The translations under genes were made by a program, and so were the position numbers. The notes beneath the pieces are model-generated. The model was not told where the DNA came from. It saw nothing but the letters and a program-made list of their open reading frames with translations, and made no database searches. A stretch of DNA of 64,000 nucleotides from Aphelocoma coerulescens (Eukaryota; Chordata; Aves; Passeriformes; Corvidae), in NCBI RefSeq assembly GCF_041296385.1, contig NC_091020.1, positions 36,681,501-36,745,500 on the forward strand. The letters run 5' to 3'. Below, piece after piece: positions 23,246 through 34,618 of this stretch. Each line of letters opens with the position of its first letter. The stretch's first letter is position 1.

Positions 23246-23470
23246 TCTGCGGTGCGGAGCGGACGGGCAGAGCAGGGAGCGAACGGGGAGAGCGCAGCTG
23301 GAGCAAAGCCGCCTGCCCAGGAGGCTGCGTGCGCCCGGCACGGCCCTGCAGAGGGACGGCAGCTGCCCCAGCGCGGGGCTGGGCTAAAACTGCCCCGAAC
23401 GCGTGAGATACCGAAATTTTGAGATGGTGTCCAAAGGGCTCATCATATTCAGTGCCATCATCTCTCTGCT

Positions 23471-23558
23471 GTTCACATATGTGAACTCCTCTAGAATAAA
23501 ATAAAATCTGTGCTCCCCAGTAGTCTGCAGAATTTAAATTCTGTGGATTACACCACAG
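23471..23558. other. Cluster of perfect palindromes just after the orphan CpG island
   Basis: Two 16-bp perfect palindromes lie 41 bases apart: GTTCACATATGTGAAC (23471-23486) and CAGAATTTAAATTCTG (23528-23543). A third inverted repeat, CTGTGG-ATTACA-CCACAG, overlaps the end of the second (23541-23558). The first resembles inverted T-box or nuclear-receptor half-sites (TTCACA/TGTGAA), with an E-box-like CATATG core; the second has an AATTTAAATT core. Palindromes are seen directly; binding is inference. Confidence 0.85.
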
Positions 23559-23884
23559 ATATTGCTGCCTGACAATTAAAGGTGGCAGCACTAGGCCCAA
23601 GAGTGCTAAAATCAAAGGGAAGCAAAAGGGAAATTACTTGGTAATGCTTTTATTGGGCTCTAACAGCTATCAAACCACAGCACAAATGGCTTAAACTGTG
23701 TAACTTCTACTTTCAAAATGAAACTGGAGTGGAAGAGAGCAGACTGCATAGGCATTAATCTCTTGTCTTTCACTGAGCTACCTGAGACATAACAGGACTC
23801 AGTGCCACAAATCCCTCTTTCAAGGAGCCCCTACATGATGAGGTCATGAGCCCCAGAAGGGTCAATGAGGTGCAATGAGGTCAT

Positions 23885-24175
23885 TTAATCTGAAAAAACT
23901 CTCTAAGATCATCGAGTCCAACTGTTCCAACCAGCACTGCCAAGGCCACCACTAAGCTATGTCTCCATGTGCCACATCCACATGGCTTTTAAATCCCCCC
24001 AGGAATGGGGACTCCACCACTTCCCTGTACAGCCTGTGCTTGGGTTGGATAGACCTTTCCAGACAGGAATTTTCCCTAATATGCAACCTAAACCTCCCCT
24101 GGTGCAACTTCAGGGGTTTCTCTCTTGTTCTGCTGCTTGTTCCTTGTGGAAGAGACCAAAAACCACCCAGGTCTT
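23885..24175 (-). mobile_element. CR1 LINE fragment, about 290 bp (minus strand)
   Basis: The + strand carries the CR1 reverse complement: AAGATCATCGAGTCCAACTG, CACTGCCAAGGCCACCACTA, GACTCCACCACTTCCCTG and CCTAAACCTCCCCTGGTGCA. It is close to the classic chicken-type CR1 end, and of a different type from the GGACAGGGCTTGGAGCAACC copies elsewhere in the window. Confidence 0.93.
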
Positions 24176-26125
24176 TGCTGATCTGGGGATGGGAGGTAGG
24201 TTGTTAATTTATAAGATATTTGTGACTTACCCAGGGAAGGCAGCTCATATATAAGGGGACTTGATGCATCCAGCCCTTGCCAGATTTCATGTGTCCTGCT
24301 TTTACAGAAAGAAAAGATAATGTGACATGTCCTTATGGCTCTCAACTCCTCTTGCCTCAGGGGTGCCACTGACACAATGCTGGAAAAGCCCCGTGCTGAG
24401 CCCTCCTACCCAGTCATGGTTACGGCAGCAGCAGCTCTATGGAAACAGCTCTCGTGAAAACTGATTTAATAAGTTTGGAGCAGTTGGCTGTTTGTTTTGG
24501 TCTGTGCTATAACAGGGGAGAGGGGAACTGTTCGTTTGGGGGTTTTAAGATTTCTTCTACGTACAAGTTAGGAAGTAAACAGCCTAAAGACTTGAAGTGA
24601 ATGTTATCAGGAGTATGGTGCTCTAATTATAATTGCATAACTCATGTTTCAATTTTATGGGAATATTAAAAGGATTCCTGGGAGAGTTTTGAACAGTCTA
24701 AAAGTGCAACAGCACAAAACCCAATAAACCTTGCCTTCTTTTGGAGGACATTTCCTTAAAGGGCCCAGTTCAGCTGCCAGGGCTGCACTCTGTGCACAAC
24801 TGAAATTTCCTCAAACTCCCTAAAAGATAAACTGCTTCCACACTAGAATTTTCTCCCCTCCACGCTATGGAGTAATGATAGCTTTTGCTGTTGTCAGGGC
24901 TGGAATCCAGAGGACCGTGTGAGTGGATGCAATGTATAAATATTTTCAGTGCACGCCTGATTTGTATAGAATGCAAGATGTATTTATAGCCCTCATGAAC
25001 ACAAGATGGATGTGAGTTGAGAGGGAGCCCTGTCTGTGTGGGCAGGAACACTTGCTGACCTCCACAGCAAGTTCAGGGGGGGTTTGAGGGGCAGGAACAT
25101 CATCAAACTTCTCCCCCTTTGCAGTCCTGGAGCTGCTGGCAGGTCCAGTTACCATGGGCAAAGCCGGGCAGAGCCAGGATCACAAGAAATCATTCTGTAA
25201 AACTGCCACCCCCTGAGCTGTGCTTGCACATTTGGGGTGAATGTGGCTTCATGTGGCTCATACCCCAAGCACATACCCCACACACATTGATGCTGGGGGC
25301 AGGAGGAGAGTCCTCTGAGCTCCTCCAAGGGCACACAAAGGCTCGTGGCACAGCCCAGTGTGTCCCAGAGGGCACATGTCCTTGTCCCAGGGCAGAGGAG
25401 TAGGGAAGGTCACTCTGCACCTCTCTGCCCCTATGGTAGCTGTCCCAGGAGTTGGGAAGCAGAGCCTGGATGCAGGTGCTCACAGAGGGGTGTGTCCATG
25501 GTGGTGTGGGAGCAAGGGGAATGTCCAGCAGCTTTGCCCACACCTGAACCAGGCAACTGGGGCAGCCTCTGGGGGAGGCGAAGAGCGGGAAGGGAGGTTG
25601 TCTAGAGGAGAGTGAGGGTGGCCAGGGTGGTCTGTAAGGTGGGAGCGGGTCCCTGGAGCACCATTTCTGCTGCAGCCCCCACAGAACCAAACTCCCAGAG
25701 CAAACATGGGATGGGAACAGCCTGGAATGCCTGACAGGCACATCGGGTCTGAGTGTGTGGGGCTGGGGTCAGCAGGTGTCAAGGGCCAGGGCAGCCTGGG
25801 GAGCACAGGGCTGTGGGGTGCACAGTGTTGTGGGGTGATGGGGGGCACTGCTGCTGCTCACAGGGAGCAGATGTTAAAATAACACCACTCCCATCTCACA
25901 TTGCTCTGTTGATTCAGAAGCCTTAATCAGAGTTTTCCAGCCCTTGTCCCCTCTGATATCCAAATACAGCCTGCAGGAAATACTGCCTGTGCTCCCTGGA
26001 GGGGCGGAGAGGAATGGAGGGAGGGAAGGAAGGAGGCGGGGGGAGGATAAGTCCCAGCTCCTACGCCCATGGACTGGCAGCAAAGAGCTGCAGCCCCTTG
26101 ATCCCATGTGGTCCCCCAGGTCCCC

Positions 26126-26371
26126 TCAGCCCCTAAGATTCCACCGGTCCTCAGGCTCCCCACCCACACCCCTGACTTCTTCAGGCTTAGCAGAGTGAGA
26201 AAGACAAAATATTGAAGCTCTCATTCCCACTAGGAAATAAAAAATGTCCTTAATATCTGGGCTGTCATCATCTTTTAGGTCTTCAGACACTGCCATTTCA
26301 TGACTTGAGTATTTGTGCTTTAACTGCTTCACACCCTGAAGCACTTTCTGAAAGGAATTCATTTGGGAATC
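26126..26371 (-). other. Exon-like open frame on the minus strand, unrecognised
   Basis: After a stop (TAG at about 26372-26374), the minus frame reads MNSFQKVLQGVKQLKHKYSS and goes on with an acidic stretch SEDLKDDDSPDIKDIF. The composition is unusually protein-like for this AT-rich region. A TTCCTTTCAG acceptor-like site lies at the start, but no good donor was found before the stop. No family was recognised, and 78 codons is within chance length. It may be a decayed exon or coincidence. Confidence 0.15.
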
Positions 26372-29189
26372 CTACTTCTCACAAGTAGGGTCCGCTGGCA
26401 TGAGCGTGGGAGGACACCAAGAAACCTGAGCAAATACCCTGGCTTGCTTCAGAGCTTCACTGCTTTTAGTTTCCAGGGTTAAATGAGTTTTCTGAATCTC
26501 CAGTTGTTGTTCTAATGAAACTGCAACATACTTACTGGGTTATTCATCTCATTTTCCATGTGCTCTCAGTCCTGACTCAGTCATAGTGACAGCTCCTGCA
26601 TGGGAATATGAACTTGATCAAAAATCATGCTCTGAGGTTGTAAGCCTTCCCAGGAAAGGATTAAGCCTTGCCTACAGGCAAAATTACATGTAATATTAAC
26701 AGGTGTTCATTCTATCATGGTAAATTTTAGACAAAATAAAGCTCAATGAATCATTTTGTGTAACACAGTGCATTGCTTAGTTTTATATACCGAGAACCAG
26801 GAGATTAACTGGGAACTGGAAACCAATCTGAAACGTGCACTTATGTTTAAATGTATGCACTAAATACAGGCACAGATTTGGGCATATGAAAACGTTCCTG
26901 TGACCTTTCCTGTTCAGCCAGACACACCCTCCCTGTGTGTGCAGGTCATGGCTCCAAGCACAGCCTGGCCAAGAGCTGGGGCTGGGGGATCCTGCAGGCA
27001 GGGGATGATTTTTGGGTAAAGTGACACAAAGAGAGCTCTCCACACCAAAATGCTGCTCTCTGGAAAACACACTGACCTCAAACAAACGCCTGCTGGCCAC
27101 AGAGCAAACGTTCCCACAACTTTGTGCAGTTGTGCCAAGACATCTATGCAAACCCTTTTATTCAAGTTTCCTCTGTTTTCTCTCCAGAAATTTTCCACGC
27201 TTCTTCAGCCTATGCTAAGCTCAAAAATGTGGAAAAAAGCTAACCCTAGAATATGTTATTACCCTTGTGAGGAACACAAGTGCTGTTGCACTGGGCCAGA
27301 GGAACTCCCCAGTCCATGGCAGGGGGAACATAGCCCTGTGCTGATGCTCATGGCGTGAGAGGTGGTTCCTTCTCACAGGAGGAATGCCTGGAAGACCAAA
27401 CCAGACCCAGTTGGCCTTTGTTACGCAGGAGGTGAAGCAGTTTCAGGCCCAAGCCAGTCACTGCCCTGGCTGCAGCCACTGCAATCTGTGTCACTGGAGG
27501 AGTTGGGTTCCTTGGGGCCACACCCTGCCTTGTGCCAGGGCCGTGTGCCTTTCCTTGGTGTCACAGCTTTGCTGATCATCAACTGCCACCTCCCCCCAGG
27601 TGAGACACTGGTGACAAAATGGGGCTTGTCCCCTACACCCTTTGGGGCCTGGGAGCCTTCCCCCTACTCCTGCCAGGACAAGAAATCTGGTACCACAGAG
27701 GGGCAAATCCTGGGAGCTGAAGAGCACTTCTGCCCGAGAGAATGTGATTTAGATTAACTATTTTTAGCTGGATCTAGTGGGAGTTGAAGAAGGAGAGTGT
27801 CTTCCAGGAGATGCAGAATACCACGCTATATTGGGTGCCAAAATCGGAGCAGATGCTTCCAATTACACTTAATTCACCTCAATTATAGAAAAAGTAAAAA
27901 AAAAATTATAGTTATACTAAGAATATCCTTCCTCTGAAGTTAAAAGTATTTGGCACTGCAGACTGCCCGCACTGAAGAGCAGGGACACTGGGACATAACC
28001 AGCCCTGGAGCAGTCTGGGACCCTCTGCAGACCCCTGCTGCTGCTGCCCCAGGGACACGGGGCTGGTGACAGGCAGGGCTCACTTCACACTCCATCTTCG
28101 GGACAGTATGTCCTGTGTCTGTTTCCTGGCATCAACCAGCTTTGTGATGTATTAGTACATCCTGGAAAATGTATTTTGTTAGAGTTCACATAGTAATATG
28201 GTCTGGTGCTCACCCTGAATCAGACAGTGTCACAAAGACAACACTGTGTCACCCTGTCCAGGTGACCAGAGGCTGGGACTAATGCCTGGAATCACAGCCC
28301 AGCTGGACTCACCACAGCCACAGCAAACAGTAACAGTCTGTAACATGCTTGAGACTGGGAGATGTTCCAGAGTGCCCATGTTTCACACAGTCATATCCTT
28401 CCTGGAGAAGAAGACCTATCCCAGCTTCCTGGTGGTGCATCCCAGGTAGGCAAAGGAGCTCACATTGGCACATTGTGACTGGTCTTGGATGGCACTTCCT
28501 CAGTGCCAAGTCATGAGTCACTTTTTCCTCTGTCTTTTCCCTCTGACAAACTCTTTCCTACAGTCATGCTGCCCTTTTTATCAGCTGGAGACAGACATCA
28601 AAGCCTGGGGCTTCCACCCGCTGCTCAAGGAGGGCAGGCAGCTCCAGCTCAGGCACCAGGGTGTCCCTGTTCAGCTCTTGGCTCTGCTGCAGCCGGGGCC
28701 TGCCAGGCACAAAGGGGTCCATGTCCCAGCCCTGTGTCCTACCAGACCCCTGGCCCCCCAGGCTCTTCCAGCTCTCCCATGGTCTCAGCCCCACCTCCAG
28801 CACCCCCAGGACCCAGACTGCCCTGGGCCCCCATCCTTGAGCTACAGGCTAGACAGGTTCTTGACATTTTGTCAGACTTAAGGGGGAGAAAAAGCCGTTC
28901 AGTCAGTGCTGATTTCCTAATTCAGTGTAACCTTTTCATATCCAGGCTAAGGACAGCTTGACATTTTGTCTGCAGCCCAGGGAGAGGCTACAAAGCCTCT
29001 CAGCTCTGCTCCTGATGCCACTGCACATCTCTGTGACACATTGTGCATTGTCAAACATTTGGAAAATATTAAACTAATTTTTAAAGCCTTTGTTCACCTC
29101 CTTGAGTCATGGAAAACCTACAGGGCATTCCACTGTACTCAGCCCACTCCCCCCCAAAATCCTCCAGTTTACAGCTTCCCTGTGAGGAT

Positions 29190-29385
29190 GGGCAGGCCCT
29201 GGCACAGGGTGCCCACAGCAGCTGGGGCTGCCCCTGGATCCCTGGCAGTGCCCAAGGCCAGGCTGGACATTGGGGCTGGGAGCAGCCTGGGACAGTGGGA
29301 GGTGTCCCTGCCCATGGCAGGGGTGGCACTGGATGGGCTTTAGGGTCCCTTCCAACCCGAACAGTTCTGGGATTCTTTGATTTTC
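29190..29385 (+). mobile_element. CR1 LINE fragment, 3' end
   Basis: Sense CR1: GGCACAGGGTGCCCACAGCA, GCCAAGGCCAGGCTGGACAT, TGGGAGCAGCCTGGGACAGT, CCCTTCCAACCCGAACAGTT and a GGGATTCTTTGATT tail. It looks comparatively little degraded and so is probably one of the younger copies here. Confidence 0.93.
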
Positions 29386-32300
29386 TCTAAAACATCAACA
29401 TAACCTTTTCAAGACAGAAAACAGAAAAAAAAATGTGTTACCCTTAGAGTAGGCACCAAAAGGAGGTCATGTCCACTTACATATCACTGCGCAAGTTCTG
29501 CAGAAGGGAAAGGGAAAGCTGTGTTTCAGAGATGGAATACCACCAATCTTGGATCCCTTCTCCTAGCTTCCAGTGTGTCCAGGACTCTGCTGCCTGAGCT
29601 CCCTCCAGCAACTTAACACATGGCCAGTAGCTGCTTTGTCCTTACCTATTGCTCTGCTCAAAGGGAAATATTATTTAACATGGCAGAGAAGCCTTTGAAA
29701 ATAACATCTTGGATGAATTAACATTTCATGTCTATGCTTGATTTGTTGTCCCTAGATAATGTAACAGGAACAAGCTTTTGCCAGACTCTCTCATGTACCC
29801 TTTATGGGATCGTGGGACCTTTTAAAGCCTCCCTTCATCTGAACATTCTGCAGGTAGCGTTTCTCCAAAAAGCAAAGGTATCTTTCACCTTGAATTAAAT
29901 CACCATGTGGAAGATTAAAGGGCAACTTTCCTTCCACTTTTCTGACATCCCTTTTTGTTCCAGAATCAGCCTGTGTCCTGTTCCCTATTGAATAAGTTGA
30001 TCTTTTTCCAAACCCTACAATTTGCAGAGAAACTTTGCAGGCTGATTGTCCCTCAAACTGGCTGGAGTTGTTTCTCTTTTAATAACCATTTTTCAAGCTG
30101 CCAGCAGCTCTTAAAAGTAGTTTTGGATTAAAAAGGAAGGAAGACATCCCAGGACTTCATGTTTCTAATTATGCTCCCAGAGAGCCTTGAAATGACTTTC
30201 ATGAATCTATACCCAAAGCAGCCAAGTCTCTTGCTGCTCTCCACGTTTCTGTCCTGATACAAATCTATTCCCTTTAATGGGACTATTACTGTTTTTAAAA
30301 GGCTTACATAAGGGTAGAATGGAAGCCAGTTGGTGGTCTCCAGCTCACACCTCTTCCTTTATTTCAAACAGCTCCTGAAGGAAGAAAACCAAGTTAGTTA
30401 AAATAAGGCCAAAAAGTCTTCTACACACGTAGGAAGAAAGGCAGCAGATGCCCACCCGTTGTTTACCCCTCAGGCCCCAAGATGAGATGAGCTCCCAAAG
30501 TGTTGTGAGTGCTGAGCTTCCCAAAGCCAAACACCCCTGGTGGGCCCAAGATTCCCATTCTCTGCAGGTCCTGGGTCCATCCACTGCCTGGAAAGGGAAG
30601 TAAAATCACATTGGCCATGCCCAGCTGGAGCCCAGTGTTCCTCAGCAAACCCACAGGAGCCAGCTGGAAGAGTTTGGAGAAAAAGTTACTCCTAAATAAT
30701 TGTCTGCATTTACAATTAAGGGAATTGTGTCCTTATAATAACATCTCTGTTAAAGGCTGGATTTAGAAAAAGGCACTTTGCACTTAACCATATCCAGGTC
30801 TTCTCCATTCCTGTACTTCTCCCTGGCACTCATGAGTAACATGGGAACTACAGTCCATGTTGAAGACTGATGCCAGCTCACCAGGTAGCCTACAAATACG
30901 ATGTCTTACAGAATTTTCATGTGAAGGGAAGCATTGGATATTATTCTCAGATTCACTTTCCTCTACTAGGCTTCTTGACAAAAGTAGAAACAGGATCATG
31001 AGAATATTTTTTATCTGGTTATCTGTCTCTTGACAGCTACCGAAAAAGAAAAATACAGATGTTTCTTTAAAACTGCAAACAGTTTCAGCCATGAGAGGGG
31101 CAATAAACAATACAGGTTCATAAAGGAATTGAAATACAGCTTTGCAAATAAACTCATGGTGAGGTATCTCCGTGGATGGCTTCTGGAGAGCAGGGAATAA
31201 GGAAGTATTCACTGAAAATAACCTGTGTCTTGCCTTGGAGTTACTCCAGTTCTTGTTCCTAGTTTCCTGCTTTCATGTCTTAGAGCAGAGGGAAGGAAAG
31301 AGTGGTGCCTGCATCCCTGCCTCTGCCTCTTTCTCTTTGGGCAGTCCCTCCACCTGAGCCCTGGGAGCTGGAGGGAGCTACTCTGCTGCCCATGCTCAGC
31401 CGTGGACATTTTGTGAGCAAGTTATGAGCTCTGTTCCTACTTCAGGAGACGAATAAACTTCTGAAAGCCATTTACAAGGGTTTGTGTGTGTCAGTTTTAT
31501 TGCTGGTGCAGTCTCTGAAGCATTCTGAGGTGGAAGGAGCTGGCAAGGAGTTGCTGCTGCAGTCCCACCTCACCAAAGAGCTGTGGTCAGCATTCACTGC
31601 AGGGCTTGTTGAGGCTGGACTTGGGAGCTGGGGCACAGGCTTTGCTTCAGAACTTGTCTGACAACTGATCCCCAGCAACAGCACCTGTTTCTGGGAAAAA
31701 GCTCTCCTTAAACCTGCTCAGAGTGGGAGACACAGAGGGAGAAAAGGTAACTCTTTAGAGGAGTTGGCACTCAGTATGAGATGCTTTTGCTTTGGCACAT
31801 TCTCTTGTTCCCTACCAGTATAACCATATGGAAAGTCCCAACTGGAAGTGCTGTACCTGACCTGTGTACCTGGCCAGGAGCTGCCACAGGATGACAATTC
31901 TCAGCTCTCATGCTCACTTGCTGAAACACAAGTACTTTGCTGTGACAGTTGGTTGGGTTTAGCTTAGCTTTGAAGGACCCAAAATTACACTGCAAAGGGA
32001 GATGCTGCTCGCTGGCACTAATGCTACAGGTGCTACCATCCCGCCAGCTCCAGAGGCTTCCCACAGCCTCCTCGTATGGCAGGGACACATGGAACAGAGG
32101 CACGGAGGAGTCAGTCCAGGTGGTGACAAAGGAGCAGCTCTGGGGCACCAGCTGCAGAGGGAACAGACAGCAGAGACTGCTTGAACACGGGGTGAGAGCC
32201 AGGGGAGGCTGCAGTGCAGTGCTGTAAGGGACCTGAGCAGCCACTGCATGTGGAGCAAACGTTCCACGTTTGGGTCAGCTCCAGAGTTCTCTCTGGTGAA

Positions 32301-33246
32301 GGTGAAGCATGGCAGCCATTGAGACCCACTAGTGAGGTTCCTGCCCTCTGACAAGTTTTTCTCTGGCTGGAAATTCTAAGCTATTACATAGAAAATCTAA
32401 TTGACATAGGACTTGTGGCTGTGCACAAATGATAACCTTGCATTAGGGGTAGGGTGAATAAAACCCTCACCTGGTGTTAATGTTTGCACATAAGGAATCG
32501 TAAGGAAAACCTCATGCTGACTAATGACACAGGTATTCAGGACTAGAGCAAACAGCTGTGAATGCTGATCAAAGCAACCCTTTGTCTCCACCATAGGCTG
32601 AATAAAAGTTCATCTTTGGCTCACTGTGAAGCTGTCGTACTTTATTGAAAGTGGCACAGCTGAACCTGAACAATTCATTGCCATTTGCTCTCAGGATCAC
32701 TGTAATTGTCCTTTTTTATTTTTAGGGGATCCTTGCTGCCCAGCTATGTTTCCAGCACAAGCAAGGTCTACAAGCTGAGGTTTTGGGTCTAAAACAGCAG
32801 CTGCCATCAACCAGGAGTCTCTCTGGTGGGTCTCCTTCAGGGCACGTTGCTCGCACAGTGCCCTGGCCAGGTCGGGTCCTCCCGTTCACTGTTCCATGCG
32901 GTTCAACAGGTGAGTGTGTCCTCGACGACATCCTCGGCTTCATCCTTGCCTTCATCCTTGGTTGTGCCCTCAGCTCAGTCGTCTCTGGAAGACCTGCTTC
33001 CTCGTGGCCCAGCTCCCCACTATTAACAGGATTTAGCTAATTAGCTGTGAGCAGTGCTGTTCTCCCTCACCAATGTAAAGGGTTTACTATTTTTATCTGA
33101 CTCTGGATGGCTTTGCTTCCTAGGGGATTAAGGTCATAGGGCACATATTTATTCAGATGCTGGAATTCTTACATTGTTTTTCCATTACTCAGTTGGGAAG
33201 GAGGAGCCTCAGCCTTCAACTCCCTCTTCCTCCCCTCTGGCTGCTC

Positions 33247-33292
33247 ACCCTCCCTGCCTCCCTCCCTGCCTCCCTCCCTGCCTCCCTCCCTG
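33247..33292 (+). repeat. 12-bp pyrimidine-rich tandem repeat
   Basis: TCCCTGCCTCCC is repeated about 3.5 times (units at 33251, 33263, 33275, 33287) in a pyrimidine tract. Confidence 0.93.
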
Positions 33293-34483
33293 CTCTGCAT
33301 GGGAAGCCATTTCCTCTGAAACAAGAACGTTCTCTACTTTCACTAGTGGTACAGAAACCAAACAGCTTATTTTTAAACACAAGTGGTGTCCAAGTGAGCA
33401 ACAGAGGCATGCAGCCACTCCATACAGTGCTCTATTGTTTATCTGCAGCAGAAGAGTTTATTCTAATGCATTTTTGAAGCTATTGCTTCCATATGTTGCC
33501 TGAAAACAAGGATTCTGCCTGGCAGGGCAATGTTATTTTCCTTCAGAAAAGCTCTCCCTTGGTACAACCCCAAAACCCCTCCACAACCTGAACTCACAAC
33601 ACTTATGGTATTTCAGTGATCCCAATGCTTTGAAGTACAGCCTGAAAACATTCCTGATACACACACACACCTCTGGTTAGCTGAATCCCACAACACCTTA
33701 GGCTCTGAAAAGGAAGTTTCCATCAGTAATTTTAACACGAGTGGAATCAGAGCATCATTTCAAGAGTTGCCCCTGTATGGCTACAACCATTTCAGGACTG
33801 GCTCCCTGATGGTGCTTAACTGCAGTTCATGAGGGATTGACTGCTTTCTGGTGCAGAAATCACACATGCTATGAGGCATTTTCCTCTGGTGTGCAATATT
33901 TAAACATCCATGTGGGATATGACAGTACCCAAGTGAGCAAGGCTTGGCTTTAGAACTGCACCTACTGCAAAAACACTGAGATGCACGATGAGCCTCAGAC
34001 CATGCAGGAATTTCTGCAAGAGTCTCAAGCTGGTCCTCATAGTTCTGCTTTCTGCTCTTAAATTAAAGCTTTACAGGTTTCCATCTATTTTCCAGATGAG
34101 CAAAGCTACTGATCAGGACCTTCCCTGCACATCCACTGACCTGCTGCTGTGCAGTGGAGGGCCTTGCAAGGAACATGGAGAGCCTGGTTTGACAGAGGCT
34201 CCCCAAATACTATGGTGGAGTGGACAGGCCATGCTCCTGCACCCTGGGCAGACATGCCATACAACTCATCTCCGGGTAAAATTTCCCACAGGCTGATGGC
34301 TCTGGGCTCAGGAAAGTTGTGTTGCTGTAGCTCAGGTGAGGTGTGTGTCTTTTGTAACACAACTTTGGCTGAGGATCCGAAACCTCGTCAGGTTATGGTT
34401 TAGTCCTGATTTTCTGTTCATGCTGAGCTCATCATTTATGATAAAATAATTTACAAATTATGGCCTGTTTCCTTTCCACATAG

Positions 34484-34618
34484 TAAAGGACAGGTTGGAC
34501 AGGGCTTGGAGCAACCTGGCCTGCTGGAAGGTGTCTCTGCCAATGGCAGGAGGGTGGAATGAGATGAGCTTCAAGGTCCCTTCCAACTCAAACCATTCTG
34601 TGATTCTGTGATTTTATG
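34484..34618 (+). mobile_element. CR1 LINE fragment, 3' end
   Basis: Sense CR1: GACAGGTTGGACAGGGCTTG, CAACCTGGCCTGCTGGAAGG, GGTCCCTTCCAACTCAAACC and an ATTCTGTGATTCTGTGATTT tail with the typical octamer repeats. About 135 bases remain. Confidence 0.93.

Larger units (their letters stand above)
22600..23410. promoter_or_regulatory. Orphan CpG island without a recognised gene
   Basis: CpG density and GC content rise sharply from about 22600 to 23410 between AT-rich flanks. The island contains a CCAAT motif (22691-22695), a pure-G tract region (22704-22732), and the G-rich minisatellite in its 3' half. No open frame in it resembles a protein I know; the 274-codon minus frame (22517-23341) is a low-complexity artefact. 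It lies about 21.7 kb upstream of the INPP5A ATG. It could be the promoter of a non-coding RNA, a distal promoter or an enhancer, or only a GC-rich repeat expansion. Confidence 0.7.
24176..34483. other. Intergenic sequence without recognised genes
   Basis: It holds the weak exon-like frame at 26126-26371, one CR1 (29190-29385) and the pyrimidine repeat at 33247. A moderately GC-rich but CpG-poor stretch covers about 25030-26190. Open frames such as 25190-25741 (minus, 183 codons) follow that base composition. No gene was recognised. Confidence 0.6.

Noticed and set aside
22517..23615. Minus-strand frames of 274 and 195 codons and a + frame of 194 codons
   Set aside because: They pass through the G-rich minisatellite and CpG island; the repeated CPRCPQAVP-type peptide is a repeat artefact.
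30784..31212. 142-codon minus frame with hydrophobic stretches
   Set aside because: No recognised family; hydrophobic runs follow from AT-rich, T-rich codons and the length is within chance.
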